A stretch of 64,000 nucleotides of DNA from Planctomycetaceae bacterium (GCA_002724315.1 PBOJ01000061.1:51689-115688); one strand, 5' to 3'. Counted from the stretch's first letter, positions 1 to 8,546 are shown. A program made the numbers and translations. The notes: generated by a model from the letters alone, not told the origin.

Positions 1-2442
1 GTGCAACTGTTCCCGAGAACCAATCGCCCTTTCAACGTCACCACCGCCCCCTCGTCGGGAACAATGCCCAGAGAGAAGGTGGTGGTGATCACCGGAGGCG
101 TCAACGTCGTGATCGACGGTGTCACTCCGGACAAGACACAGGCCCTCTTCGGCGCCGAAACCGTCGATCTTTCGGCCGACCGGGTCGTCATCTGGACACA
201 GTCCGACGACGACCAGCCCGTCACCTCGCAACTCGTCCAGGCGGCCAAGCGACCGTTCCAGGTCTACATGGAAGGCAACATCGAAGTGCGATCCGGCGGC
301 AACGTGATCCGTGCCCGGCGAGCACTCTATGACGCCAGGGAACACCGCGGCCTGATGCTCGATGCCGATCTGCTTGCCAAACTGCCCGGGGGCCGGGTGC
401 CGTTGAGAATCCGGGCCGAGAAGATCCGCAAGGAGGGCAAACACAGCTTCCACGCCCACAACGCCTGGGCCTCCACCAGCCCCTTCGGCGTCCCCGGCTA
501 CCGGCTCGAAGCCCGTGACGTCTTCCTCAATCGCCGGAGCCTGCCGCGGTGGCTCGCCACACGCACCGATGGCCGCAGCGCCGACCAGGTGGCCTGGATC
601 CATTCACAGAACAACCGGCTGCTGCTCGGCGAAGCGCCTCTCTTCTTCCTCCCCAACCTGGCAGGCCCCGCTGATCCGGACCTCAATTTTCCGCTGCAAC
701 GGGTCAATTTCCAGCAGGACAACGTGTTCGGGTTCCAGACCAAGACGACCTGGAACCTGTTCTCCCTGCTTTCGATCGAGCCAACCGAAGGCGTCGACTG
801 GTCGCTCCATGCCGACTACTTCACCGACCGCGGCCCGCTCGTCGGTAGCGGACTCACCTACGAACTCGAGGGATTGCTGGGAATGCCCGGCGACGTGGAA
901 GGATGGAGCAACGGCGCCTACCTCTACGACCGCGGTGTCGACAACCTCGGTCTCGACCGACGAAATCTTGGCCTCGACTCGACCCATCGTGGACGGGGCC
1001 GGTTGATTCACCGCCACGAGGTGCCAGGTGGCTTCACGATTCGCGGCGAAGTCGGCTACCTGTCCGACCGCAACCTGCTGGAACAGTACTACGAAGAGGA
1101 ATTCGACGAGCAAAAAGACCAGGACACGATGTTGCGTCTCGAGCAATTGGGCGAGAACACCGCCTGGACCCTGCTGGCACAAATGCAGCTCAACGGCTTC
1201 GAGACCACCACCGAGTGGCTGCCGCGGGGCGACATCTACGTCTTCTCGCAGCCGTTGATGGACAACCTGCCCGGGTGGCCGGCACTCAGCTGGTCCACAC
1301 ACACTTCGGCCGGCTACGCCCGGCTCCGACCTGCCGACGCACCGCTCGACCCCACCGACCTCTTCGCACCACTCGCCGACACGGCCAACGTCGGCGGTGC
1401 CGTGCTGATGTCTCGCCACGAACTGTCCATGCCGGTGATGCTCGGCCCCACCCCACTGGTTCCGTACGTGATGGCCGAGAGTGCGTACTGGAGCGAGGGA
1501 ATGTCGGGAACCGAGATCGACCGACACCTCTTCAGCGGTGGACTCCGAGGCAGTCTCTCGATGTGGCGGGCCGATCCCGGCATCCGCAGTTCGATCCTGG
1601 GACTCAATGGGCTGGCCCACAAGATGACGTTCGAGACCGACCTGGCCTGGACCGAGACCACCCGGGCACTGGGAGAGATCCCCCAGTACAACGCGATCGA
1701 TGACAACGCCCAGGAACGGTTCCGCTACCGACTGCTGACCAACAGCTTCGGAGGCGTCCTGCCGACCGGGTTCGACACCCGCAGCGTGGCCGTCCGCAAC
1801 GGGGCGGGGCTGGGGCTGACGGCCCCCTGGCACGAACTTGTCGCCGACCAGCAGGCCATGCGGATGGCCTGGCGTCACCGCCTGCAGACGAAGGTCGGTG
1901 CCCCCGGCCGCCAACGGATCCGCAACTGGATGACTCTCGACCTGGAAGCCACCTGGTTCCCCAAGCCTGACCGGGACAACTTCGGCGAGGACTTCGGGCT
2001 GCTGGGAGCCGCCTACCGATGGCACGTCAGTGACCGCACCACGCTGCTGGCCGATGCCTACATGGATCTCTTCGACGATGCCCCGGAGATGTGGAACCTG
2101 GGACTGTTGAGCCAGAGGACCTCACGCGGCACGCTGTTCGCCAACCTCCGTCAGATCCGGGCCGGAGTGATCGACAGCCAGATCGTCACCGCGGGTCTCA
2201 GTTACCGGATGAGTCCCAAATGGGTCTCGACACTGGCCACCGCCTACGACCTGGCAGAAAACCGCAACCAGGGCCAGTCGCTGACCCTGACTCGCATCGG
2301 CGGCGACTTCCTGGTCCACCTCGGAGCCAGTTACGACAACAGCCGTGGCACGGCCGGGTTCCAACTGTCAGTGGAACCCCGTTTCGGGGCCATGAACGCC
2401 GCCAACCCGCAGTTGGGCCGCCTGCTGGGACTACAGAACTAG
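1..2442 (+). CDS. LptD/OstA-like outer-membrane LPS-assembly protein (5' end probably cut by window edge)
   Basis: Predicted outer-membrane protein of the LptD/OstA type, which places lipopolysaccharide in the outer leaflet. The N-terminal ~130 residues read like an OstA beta-jellyroll: short strands such as GNIEVRSGGNVIRARRALYD describe the typical alternating pattern. The remaining ~650 residues are rich in Tyr/Trp/Arg with alternating polarity and Gly-Asp turns, as expected for a large beta-barrel, and the length (813 aa visible) fits LptD. A GTG sits at base 1 in frame, but no signal peptide is visible, so the true start is likely upstream of the window. The C-terminus ends in LLGLQN rather than the usual terminal aromatic residue. 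The stop codon shares the palindrome CTAG with the stop of the convergent gene. Family assignment is from overall pattern; the exact LptD role is an inference. Confidence 0.7.
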   Translation: MQLFPRTNRPFNVTTAPSSGTMPREKVVVITGGVNVVIDGVTPDKTQALFGAETVDLSADRVVIWTQSDDDQPVTSQLVQAAKRPFQVYMEGNIEVRSGGNVIRARRALYDAREHRGLMLDADLLAKLPGGRVPLRIRAEKIRKEGKHSFHAHNAWASTSPFGVPGYRLEARDVFLNRRSLPRWLATRTDGRSADQVAWIHSQNNRLLLGEAPLFFLPNLAGPADPDLNFPLQRVNFQQDNVFGFQTKTTWNLFSLLSIEPTEGVDWSLHADYFTDRGPLVGSGLTYELEGLLGMPGDVEGWSNGAYLYDRGVDNLGLDRRNLGLDSTHRGRGRLIHRHEVPGGFTIRGEVGYLSDRNLLEQYYEEEFDEQKDQDTMLRLEQLGENTAWTLLAQMQLNGFETTTEWLPRGDIYVFSQPLMDNLPGWPALSWSTHTSAGYARLRPADAPLDPTDLFAPLADTANVGGAVLMSRHELSMPVMLGPTPLVPYVMAESAYWSEGMSGTEIDRHLFSGGLRGSLSMWRADPGIRSSILGLNGLAHKMTFETDLAWTETTRALGEIPQYNAIDDNAQERFRYRLLTNSFGGVLPTGFDTRSVAVRNGAGLGLTAPWHELVADQQAMRMAWRHRLQTKVGAPGRQRIRNWMTLDLEATWFPKPDRDNFGEDFGLLGAAYRWHVSDRTTLLADAYMDLFDDAPEMWNLGLLSQRTSRGTLFANLRQIRAGVIDSQIVTAGLSYRMSPKWVSTLATAYDLAENRNQGQSLTLTRIGGDFLVHLGASYDNSRGTAGFQLSVEPRFGAMNAANPQLGRLLGLQN

Positions 2443-2942
2443 TTCGCCTGTTCCTCGCCGGCCTGCTCCTGGCGGCGGTGCAGTTCCTCGTGTTCATCGT
2501 CGTCGGTCGGCCGGGTGTCCCGACCACGGCCCGAGGTCAACTCGATCCGGTCAACGAATTTCACGTTCGCACAATCGTCCAGTTCGTCGGTGTGGCAGGC
2601 CGCCGGATCCTTGATCAGAAACCGAAACGGGCCGCCCTGGGCCAAGGTCATCGGCTGACCCTCGACACTGTAGACCAGGATGCCCTCACCCCGAATCGGA
2701 TCCAGCGGAACGCTGGCGGCAAAGTCGTCTTCGGTCGCGTGAAGTGTCAGGTAGCTGGCACGCTCTGTCGGGCCGACCCTGGCGAGAATGGATTCGAGTG
2801 TCACACCGTCTCCACTGCGGGTGGGGTGAAACCGGCTGACGTCCCGGACCTGGTCGGACTCGTCGAATCCGGCAAGCGCCTCGTGGGTCAACACCAGGGG
2901 AGACTGAACTTCTCCGTCCACGGTCAGCGTCGAGGTGGTCAT
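2439..2942 (-). CDS. Small molybdopterin-fold (sulfite-oxidase-type) protein
   Basis: About 167 aa. It resembles the single oxidoreductase molybdopterin-binding domain (PF00174 type): an N-terminal beta-strand with 'LTVDGEV', then 'VTLESILARVGP', a substrate-fold segment 'LTLHATEDDFAASVPLD', 'GILVYSVEGQPM' and 'GGPFRFLIKDPAACHTDELDDCANVKFVDRIEL'-like elements (quoted in parts) that match the fold's C-terminal beta-hairpin. The open frame continues upstream, but the start ATG at 2942 directly precedes the first domain strand, and further upstream the frame runs through the terminator hairpin and the end of nrdJ. No signal peptide. A Cys lies in 'AACHTDE', but whether it ligates molybdenum is unclear; many planctomycete copies are stand-alone domains of unknown substrate. 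Stop overlaps that of the LptD-like gene. Confidence 0.7.
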   Translation of the reverse strand: MTTSTLTVDGEVQSPLVLTHEALAGFDESDQVRDVSRFHPTRSGDGVTLESILARVGPTERASYLTLHATEDDFAASVPLDPIRGEGILVYSVEGQPMTLAQGGPFRFLIKDPAACHTDELDDCANVKFVDRIELTSGRGRDTRPTDDDEHEELHRRQEQAGEEQAN

Positions 2943-2972
2943 CAGCCGGATTCTCCAGGGAGGCCGAGTGTC

Positions 2973-3012
2973 AAGAAGAAGGCACCCCGATCTGTCCTTC
3001 GATCGGGGTGCC
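2973..3012 (-). terminator. Rho-independent terminator of the class II RNR gene
   Basis: A perfect 12-bp inverted repeat (2981-2992 with 3001-3012, arms GGCACCCCGATC and its complement) surrounds an 8-nt loop. On the minus strand it is followed by TTCTTCTT (2980 down to 2973). It starts 24 bp after the nrdJ stop and ends before the next minus-strand gene starts, so it separates the two transcription units. Confidence 0.9.
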
Positions 3013-3036
3013 CGTTGCAAGAGATTCGCCGGTCCT

Positions 3037-6000
3037 TCAGCTACATCCCATGCTGTTCCCGCAGTTGTGACACAAGTAGCAGTTGCCGTTGCGAACGGTG
3101 ATCGCCCCGCACGAATCGCACGCGGGCGCGTCGACCTGGAACTGGGCAAACTGCTGGCTGCGGATGGCCGGTGTCTCACCGGAGGCGTACGCCGCAACAG
3201 TCTCGGCGACCGACTGCTCGATGTCATCGATCGACGAAATCACTTCGGCTGCCGCGACCTCCGACTCGGCTGATTCGGTCGCAATCGGTACCGCGGTGGT
3301 CGGCTCGCCGTAACCGGGTTGGAAACGGATCCCGAGCCACCGGAAAATGTAATCCACCACGCTCTTGGCATTGGGAATTTCCTGGTTGCCCGTCCAGCCC
3401 GACGGCTCGAACCGCATGTGACTGAACTTGCTGGTCAGGGCCTCGAGCGGAACACCGTACTGCAGCGACATGCTGGTCAGGGTGCCGATCGTGTCCATCA
3501 GCCCGCCGATCGTGCTCCCCTCCTTGGCCATCGTGATGAACAACTCGCCGGGAGTGCCGTCCTCGAACAGCCCCACGGTGATGTAGCCCTCGTGGCCACC
3601 GACGGAGAACTTGTGAGTCAGCGACTGGCGGGTGGCCGGCAGGCGGCGGCGGAGCGGACCGGGCGACCCGTCTTCGGTCCCGCCACGGTCCCCTTCCTTG
3701 CTGGTCGCCAGCGGCTGGCTCTGCTTCGAGCCGTCCCGGTAAATCGCCAGGGCCTTCAGACCCTGCCGCCATCCCTCGATGTAAGCCTCCTGGATATCCT
3801 CAACCGTCGAATCCTCGGGCATGTTGACGGTCTTGGAGATAGCTCCCGAGAGGAACGGCTGGGCGGCGGCCATCATGCCGACGTGACCCCGCCACGAAAT
3901 CGACCGCTCGCCGTTGGCCGGAGTGAAGGCACAGTCGAAAACCGGCAGGTGCTCGGCCTTCAATCCCTCGGCCCCCTCGATCGTCTCGTGCTCGTCGATA
4001 TGGGCCACGATCGAATCGATCGACTCCTTCTGGTAACCGAGCACCTCGAGAGCTTCGGGCACCGTGCGATTGACGATCTTCATCATCCCGCCACCGGCCA
4101 GTTGCTTGTACTTCACCAGAGCGATGTCCGGCTCGATACCGGTCGTGTCGCAGTCCATCATGAAGGCAATCGTGCCGGTCGGGGCCAGCACCGTTGCCTG
4201 GGCATTGCGAAAACCGTGATCGCGACCGCTTGCCAGGCACTCGTCCCAGCACTCGCGGGCCGCGTCCTTCAGATACGACGGACACGCATCGTCGATCTCC
4301 TCGACCGCGTCCCGGTGCATCTGCATCACGTCGAGCATCGGCTCGCTGTTCTCGGCGTAACCGGCGAACGTCCCGATGTTGGAGGCGATGTGGCTGGAAG
4401 TGCGGTAGCCTTCCCCGTTGAGCAAAGCCGTCATCGCGCCACAGATGCCACGACCGGCGTCGCTGTCGTAAGGAATGCCCATCGACATCAACAGGCTGCC
4501 GAGGTTGGCGTACCCCAGGCCCAGCGGGCGGAACAGGTGACTGTTCTCGGCAATCGCCGGAGTCGGGTAACTGGCATGATCGACCAGGATTTCCTGGGCG
4601 GTGATGTAGATTCTCGCCGCCTGGCGGAACCGGGCGACATCGAAGATCCCATCGGGCCGCATGAATTTCCGCAGGTTGATGCTCGACAGGTTGCAGGCCG
4701 TGTCATCCAGGAACATGTACTCCGAACACGGATTCGATGCATTGATCGGACCGGTCTTCGGGCACGTGTGCCAACGATTGATCGTCGTCTCGTACTGCAA
4801 ACCAGGATCACCGCAGTACCAGGTACCGTGGGAGATCTCGTGCATCATCTCGGCGGCCTGGTACGTCGGACCCTCACCGGATTTGTCGGTGACACACCGG
4901 GTCGTCCAGGTGCCGTCCGACTCGACCGACTCCATGAACTCATCGCTGACACGAACCGAGAGGTTCGCGTTCTGGAACATGATCGAACTGTAGGCCTCGC
5001 CGTTGAAGTTGGCCTCGTATTCCCCACTTTCAATCAGCGTGCGGGCCTTCTTCTCTTCCTTGGCCTTGGCCTGGATGAAGTCCATCACATCCGGATGCCA
5101 GTCCTTGAGACTCTGCATCTTCGCGGCACGACGCGTCTTGCCACCCGACTTGACCACCGCGGCAATCTGGTCGTAGACCCGCATGAAGGACAACGGACCC
5201 GAGGGAGTGCCGCCACCGGAAAGTTTCTCGCGAGAACTGCGGATCGTTGACAGGTCGGTGCCGGTGCCCGAGCCGAACTTGAACAGCATCGCCTCGCTGG
5301 TGGCGAGACGCATGATGTCCTCCATATTGTCCTCGACCGACTGGATGAAGCAGGCCGACGCCTGGGGGAACTCGTAGGACGTCTCGGGACGCCGGATCGA
5401 CTTCGTCTCGGTGTCGAAACGGTAGTTGCCCCGCGACCCTCCCACTCCGTACTGCTGATACAGTCCAACGTTGAACCAGACCGGCGAGTTGAATGCCCCG
5501 TGCTGGTGGAGGCACAACCAGGCCAGTTCGCAATAGAACCGCTCGCCGTCTTCTTCACTGGCAAAGTAACCGTCCGCCTTGCCCCAATCGGCGATTGTCC
5601 GTGCCACGCGGTGGATCACCTGGCGGACGCTCGTCTCGCGTTCGCTCGTGTTCGGCTCGCCGTAGAAATACTTGCTGACCACCACGTTGGTCGCCAACGG
5701 ACTCCAGTCAACCGGGATCTCGCAACCGGTCTGTTCGAACAGCACCCCGCCGTTCTCGTCCTTGATCGATGCCGTGCGCGATTCCCACTCGACCGTGTCA
5801 AATGGGTCGGTCTCGGCCGGACAGAACTGCGAATCGAACGTCAGGGCCTTGCCCGTGACTTGCCCGAGACCCGCATGCCCGTTTCCGTTGTCCCGATTCG
5901 CGGTCAGGTTCTCATCAAGACCCTGACCCACTCCGGCCCGCCCCTGGGCCAACTCGTTCGAACGTCCTTGCTCTTCAATACCCTTCGTTTCGTGCATCAT
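3037..6000 (-). CDS. nrdJ: Vitamin B12-dependent (class II) ribonucleoside-diphosphate reductase
   Basis: Cytoplasmic 987-aa enzyme that reduces ribonucleotides to deoxyribonucleotides using adenosylcobalamin, so it needs no oxygen and no separate radical subunit. Features visible: the N-terminal lid and ATP-cone-less start, the 'FNSPVWFNVG' region (~res 165), the specificity segment 'FKFGSGTGTDLS' (~240), the active-site motif N-P-C-S-E (~430) with the thiyl-radical Cys, a 'PTGTIAFMMDCDTTGIEP' segment (~610), and a C-terminal tail with CDSCG and a CYLCHNCGNSMGCS-type cysteine cluster (last 30 aa) that regenerates the active-site disulfide. Length is usual for the long planctomycete/actinobacterial type. 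Two consecutive ATG codons (6000, 5997) compete as start. A sigma70-like promoter, NrdR-like boxes and a leader hairpin lie upstream and a strong terminator downstream: a monocistronic, regulated unit. Confidence 0.95.
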   Translation of the reverse strand: MMHETKGIEEQGRSNELAQGRAGVGQGLDENLTANRDNGNGHAGLGQVTGKALTFDSQFCPAETDPFDTVEWESRTASIKDENGGVLFEQTGCEIPVDWSPLATNVVVSKYFYGEPNTSERETSVRQVIHRVARTIADWGKADGYFASEEDGERFYCELAWLCLHQHGAFNSPVWFNVGLYQQYGVGGSRGNYRFDTETKSIRRPETSYEFPQASACFIQSVEDNMEDIMRLATSEAMLFKFGSGTGTDLSTIRSSREKLSGGGTPSGPLSFMRVYDQIAAVVKSGGKTRRAAKMQSLKDWHPDVMDFIQAKAKEEKKARTLIESGEYEANFNGEAYSSIMFQNANLSVRVSDEFMESVESDGTWTTRCVTDKSGEGPTYQAAEMMHEISHGTWYCGDPGLQYETTINRWHTCPKTGPINASNPCSEYMFLDDTACNLSSINLRKFMRPDGIFDVARFRQAARIYITAQEILVDHASYPTPAIAENSHLFRPLGLGYANLGSLLMSMGIPYDSDAGRGICGAMTALLNGEGYRTSSHIASNIGTFAGYAENSEPMLDVMQMHRDAVEEIDDACPSYLKDAARECWDECLASGRDHGFRNAQATVLAPTGTIAFMMDCDTTGIEPDIALVKYKQLAGGGMMKIVNRTVPEALEVLGYQKESIDSIVAHIDEHETIEGAEGLKAEHLPVFDCAFTPANGERSISWRGHVGMMAAAQPFLSGAISKTVNMPEDSTVEDIQEAYIEGWRQGLKALAIYRDGSKQSQPLATSKEGDRGGTEDGSPGPLRRRLPATRQSLTHKFSVGGHEGYITVGLFEDGTPGELFITMAKEGSTIGGLMDTIGTLTSMSLQYGVPLEALTSKFSHMRFEPSGWTGNQEIPNAKSVVDYIFRWLGIRFQPGYGEPTTAVPIATESAESEVAAAEVISSIDDIEQSVAETVAAYASGETPAIRSQQFAQFQVDAPACDSCGAITVRNGNCYLCHNCGNSMGCS

Positions 6001-6076
6001 GCACCCCTTCGTTGGTAGCCACTTTCTCCAGTTGCCGGACTAGGGAATCTCGACAGTCGCCCCAGTGGGGCCGGCC

Positions 6077-6095
6077 AAAAACGGCAAAATGCCGT
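6077..6095 (-). promoter_or_regulatory. Leader hairpin with T-tract upstream of nrdJ (possible attenuator)
   Basis: On the minus strand ACGGCA-TTT-TGCCGT is followed by TTTTT, a small intrinsic-terminator shape about 80 nt before the nrdJ start and inside its predicted leader. The stem is only 6 bp, so it may be a weak attenuator, a pausing site or chance. Confidence 0.35.
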
Positions 6096-6129
6096 CAAAA
6101 TGTGCTACAAAAGTGTGAAATTGAACAAT

Positions 6130-6156
6130 ATTTGAACCCGTTTTGATGGTTCAAAT
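6130..6156. promoter_or_regulatory. 8-bp inverted repeat in the nrdJ leader (possible operator)
   Basis: ATTTGAAC (6130-6137) and GTTCAAAT (6149-6156) form a perfect 8-bp inverted repeat with an 11-nt spacer. A further direct copy of TTGAAC lies at 6121-6126. It sits next to the NrdR-like boxes and downstream of the predicted transcription start. It could be a second operator or an RNA hairpin; no regulator is known from the sequence. Confidence 0.35.
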
Positions 6157-6205
6157 ACCACAAGGTGTAGGGGACAGGAGTCCAAGAACACCCACATCTT
6201 GTGAA
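6157..6205. promoter_or_regulatory. Pair of NrdR-box-like sites controlling nrdJ
   Basis: Two related sites: CCACAAGGTGTAGG around 6158-6171 and CCCACATCTTGTG at 6191-6203. Read in the same orientation they share CC(T/C)ACA(C/T)CTTGTG, with the ACA-N3-TGT core expected of a NrdR box. The centres are about 34 bp apart, close to but not exactly the spacing usual for paired NrdR boxes. They lie just downstream of the predicted start of transcription, in a position suited to repression. NrdR is known to control ribonucleotide reductase genes widely in bacteria; binding here is inferred. Confidence 0.5.
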
Positions 6206-6220
6206 CTGACGAGACTCGCC

Positions 6221-6248
6221 ACTATAAATCGGCATTCTATTTTGTCAA
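6221..6248 (-). promoter_or_regulatory. Sigma70-like promoter of nrdJ
   Basis: Minus-strand TTGACA (6248 to 6243), a 16-bp spacer and TATAGT (6226 to 6221). The -35 is a full consensus match and the -10 matches 5 of 6. Predicted start near 6214, giving a leader of about 210 nt. Confidence 0.65.
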
Positions 6249-6387
6249 GATGTTGTTTTTCAGTTTGTTTTCACCGATCTGTGACAAATTGTCGTAGAGT
6301 CCCATCGCATCACGACTTATCTCATTCCAAGAAAATCGCCACGACCCCTCCGCACCGCACAGCCTGACACCCTTTTCGACTCCCAGA

Positions 6388-7341
6388 ATGTCCCAGCCCA
6401 GTCCCGAATCGTCGGTCGGTTTGCCCCTACCGACGACTGAGAATCCGACCGCGTTGGCCGAATACGGTCGGCTCGACCTGGTGGCCCGCCTGGTCGTGGA
6501 AGGTGACATCCTGGGCCAGCATAAGAGTCCTCTGAAGGGAGCGAGTGTCGAGTTCACCGAGCATCGGCAGTACCATCCCGGAGACGAGATTCGTCACATC
6601 GACTGGCGAGCCTACGGGAAGACGGGCAAGTACTTCGTCAAGGAATTCGAAGACGAAACGAACCTGAGATGCCAGTTGCTGGTCGACGTGTCTGGCAGCA
6701 TGGCCTACGGCGACAGCACGCTGTCAAAGTTCGACTACGCTCGCCAGTTGGCCGCCGCATTGGCCTACCTGCTGCTGGCCCAGCGTGACGCCGTGGGCCT
6801 GACAATCTTCGACGACCACGTCCGGACCCGGCTGTCTCCCTCGACCCAGCAAGCCCTTTTCTCCCAGGTCACCGACACGCTCGATCAACTCCAGCCAACC
6901 GACGAATCGTCGTCGGATTTTTCCAGCGGCGTCGCCGAATCGCTTGGCGAGGTGTTGCCGACCCTCTCACGACGGAGCCTGGTCGTGGTGATCAGCGACT
7001 TCCTGGACGACACCGACAAGTTGATCGCGGCCCTGGCCCGGTTTCGCCATGCCCGCCACGAGTTGATCCTGTTCCACGTGGTGGCACCCGAGGAGGTCGA
7101 CTTTCCGTTCTCTCGACCGACACAGTTCCACGACCTCGAGCAAACCTCACGCCGCGTGCTGGTCGACCCGCACCGCGTCCGTGAACGCTACCTCCGCAAC
7201 TTCGGCCGGTTCTGCAGCCGGCTCGAACAGGGCGCCGCCGGCCAGGACGTCGACTACCAGCGGGTCACGACCAGCCAGCCCTATGTCCATGCCCTGGGCC
7301 GCTACCTCGCTTCCCGTTCCCGACGCCGCCGCGGCCGCTAG
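6388..7341 (+). CDS. DUF58 domain protein (vWA-like fold)
   Basis: 317-aa soluble protein of the DUF58 family. The family signature is clear near residues 58-75: a Y-H-P-G-D-(D/E)-x-R-x-I-D-W element ('PGDEIRHIDWRAY'), followed by a vWA-like core with 'LLVDVSGSM' (MIDAS DxSxS motif, ~103-111), 'LVVVISDFLDD' (~205) and 'ELILFHVVAPEE' (~230). The C-terminus is strongly basic (SRSRRRRGR). DUF58 proteins usually accompany MoxR AAA ATPases and Bat-type membrane vWA proteins; neither is adjacent here, so this copy is isolated. Function is not established. The stop codon shares CTAG with the convergent methyltransferase gene. Confidence 0.88.
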   Translation: MSQPSPESSVGLPLPTTENPTALAEYGRLDLVARLVVEGDILGQHKSPLKGASVEFTEHRQYHPGDEIRHIDWRAYGKTGKYFVKEFEDETNLRCQLLVDVSGSMAYGDSTLSKFDYARQLAAALAYLLLAQRDAVGLTIFDDHVRTRLSPSTQQALFSQVTDTLDQLQPTDESSSDFSSGVAESLGEVLPTLSRRSLVVVISDFLDDTDKLIAALARFRHARHELILFHVVAPEEVDFPFSRPTQFHDLEQTSRRVLVDPHRVRERYLRNFGRFCSRLEQGAAGQDVDYQRVTTSQPYVHALGRYLASRSRRRRGR

Positions 7342-8546
7342 CCGCTGACCCGCTCGAGAAACTCCGGCCCCAGTTGCTGTTCCAACCGGGTCGTCTCCAC
7401 GTCCAGCATCGCCCTCAGGCCACGATACGCCTCGGCTCGTTCGGCCCGCCGCCGCTGATCAACAGCACCCGGCTCGCGGCGCACTGCTCTCAACAGAACG
7501 TTTTTGGCCGTGTGCTCCAGATCAATGAACTCGACGACCCGCGTCCGGTACCCGCACACCTCCAGGGCCTCGGCCCGCAGCGCATCGGTCACCAGCGCCG
7601 CCAAACGTTCGTGCAGGATGCCGTGACGGTGCACCGCCGCCAAGTCGCCGATCGCCAGTTGACCGGCGAACTCGTGCTGGCAACACGGCACCGCCAGAAT
7701 GACGCCCGCCTGCCAGCCAACCGCGCGGGCCAGGGCGTCGTCGGTCGCCGTATCGCAGGCGTGCAGCGACACGGCCAGATCCACAGGTCCGTCGTGGTCA
7801 AATTCGGAGATCTCCGACCGGTGAAACGAGATCTCGTCCAATCCCATACGCTCGGCCACCTCACGACAATCGGCCACCACCTCGGCTTCGCGCTCGACCC
7901 CGACGATCCTCACCTCACGGCTCCGCAGTTCCCTCAACAGGTGATGCACCGCAAACGTCAGGTAGCTCTTCCCACAACCGAAGTCCACCACCCGCAATTC
8001 TCCCTCTTGCGGCAGGCCTTCAACGCAGTCGTCGACCAGTTCCAGGAACCGGTTGACCTGGCGAAACTTTCCCTGTCGCGAGGCTTTCACTCGGCCCTCG
8101 GAAGTCATCACGCCGATCGCTTCGAGGAAGTCGCACGGCTGTCCGTCGGGCAACAGGTGCTGCTTGGTACGATCGTGAGACGTCGATTCGGGCGGACGGG
8201 TCGTGGCCGGCCCACGGTGGATCTTCAATCGCCCCCCACCACCAACCCGGGCCGAGACATCCTCATCGGAACCAAACAGGTGCAGGTCGCGATAACATTC
8301 GGGAAACCACTCGCCGATCCGGACCACCGCGGCTGCGGGTTCGAGATTTTCGTGAGACTGGCTCCGGTTGGTCTCGGAAGTGAACTGGTAGCGGGGACCA
8401 TCGGCCAAAGTCACCGGCCGCACCACGACCCGGTCGGCCAAGCCCGACTGGTCACCCCGCCGTCGGCTCAGCACCACACGGTGGCAGGTCGAATCGAGCA
8501 TCGCTCGACCCACCACCTCCACGATCTCGCTCACACTCTCCGACAC
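7338..8546 (-). CDS. Class I SAM-dependent methyltransferase (Methyltransf_32-like)
   Basis: About 402 aa. The C-terminal half carries the Rossmann methyltransferase motifs: 'RVVDFGCGKSYLTFAVHHLL' (motif I), 'VRIVGVEREAEVV' (motif II acidic end), 'VDLAVSLHACDTATDDAL' and 'ILAVPCCQHEF'; the D-F-G-C-G-K-S-Y form and the PCCQHE segment resemble the Methyltransf_32 group, whose members often act on RNA, but the substrate here is unknown. The N-terminal ~130 aa form a separate domain that may bind substrate. The frame is open up to a GTG at 8633, but I prefer the GTG at 8546: a GGGAGAG ribosome-binding site (8557-8563) lies 10 nt before it, and the upstream extension is Cys/Arg-rich and unlike a protein N-terminus. 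Confidence 0.75.
   Translation of the reverse strand: MSESVSEIVEVVGRAMLDSTCHRVVLSRRRGDQSGLADRVVVRPVTLADGPRYQFTSETNRSQSHENLEPAAAVVRIGEWFPECYRDLHLFGSDEDVSARVGGGGRLKIHRGPATTRPPESTSHDRTKQHLLPDGQPCDFLEAIGVMTSEGRVKASRQGKFRQVNRFLELVDDCVEGLPQEGELRVVDFGCGKSYLTFAVHHLLRELRSREVRIVGVEREAEVVADCREVAERMGLDEISFHRSEISEFDHDGPVDLAVSLHACDTATDDALARAVGWQAGVILAVPCCQHEFAGQLAIGDLAAVHRHGILHERLAALVTDALRAEALEVCGYRTRVVEFIDLEHTAKNVLLRAVRREPGAVDQRRRAERAEAYRGLRAMLDVETTRLEQQLGPEFLERVSG

Larger units (their letters stand above)
6001..6387. other. AT-rich divergent control region between nrdJ and the DUF58 gene
   Basis: This is the only gene-free stretch above 300 bp, and it is visibly richer in A/T than the rest of the window. 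It carries, on the nrdJ (minus) strand, a sigma70-like promoter (6221-6248), two NrdR-box-like sites (6157-6170, 6192-6205), an 8-bp inverted repeat (6130-6156) and a short hairpin with a T-tract (6077-6095). The predicted nrdJ leader is about 210 nt. I see no convincing promoter for the rightward DUF58 gene and no cobalamin-riboswitch core, though a regulatory RNA in the leader cannot be excluded by eye. Confidence 0.7.

Noticed and set aside
604..2025. Long open frame on the minus strand opposite the LptD-like gene
   Set aside because: Its composition follows the opposite gene's third codon positions; no motif, no RBS. Shadow frame typical of high-GC DNA.
3319..5250. 643-aa plus-strand open frame opposite nrdJ
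   Set aside because: Complete overlap with a clearly assigned RNR; the translation is low-complexity Arg/Gly/Val and has no domain.
6061..6080. CCCCACTGGGG palindrome in the nrdJ leader, considered as a cobalamin-riboswitch (B12 box) piece
   Set aside because: It resembles only the CACTG part; the other conserved B12-box blocks are not seen nearby.
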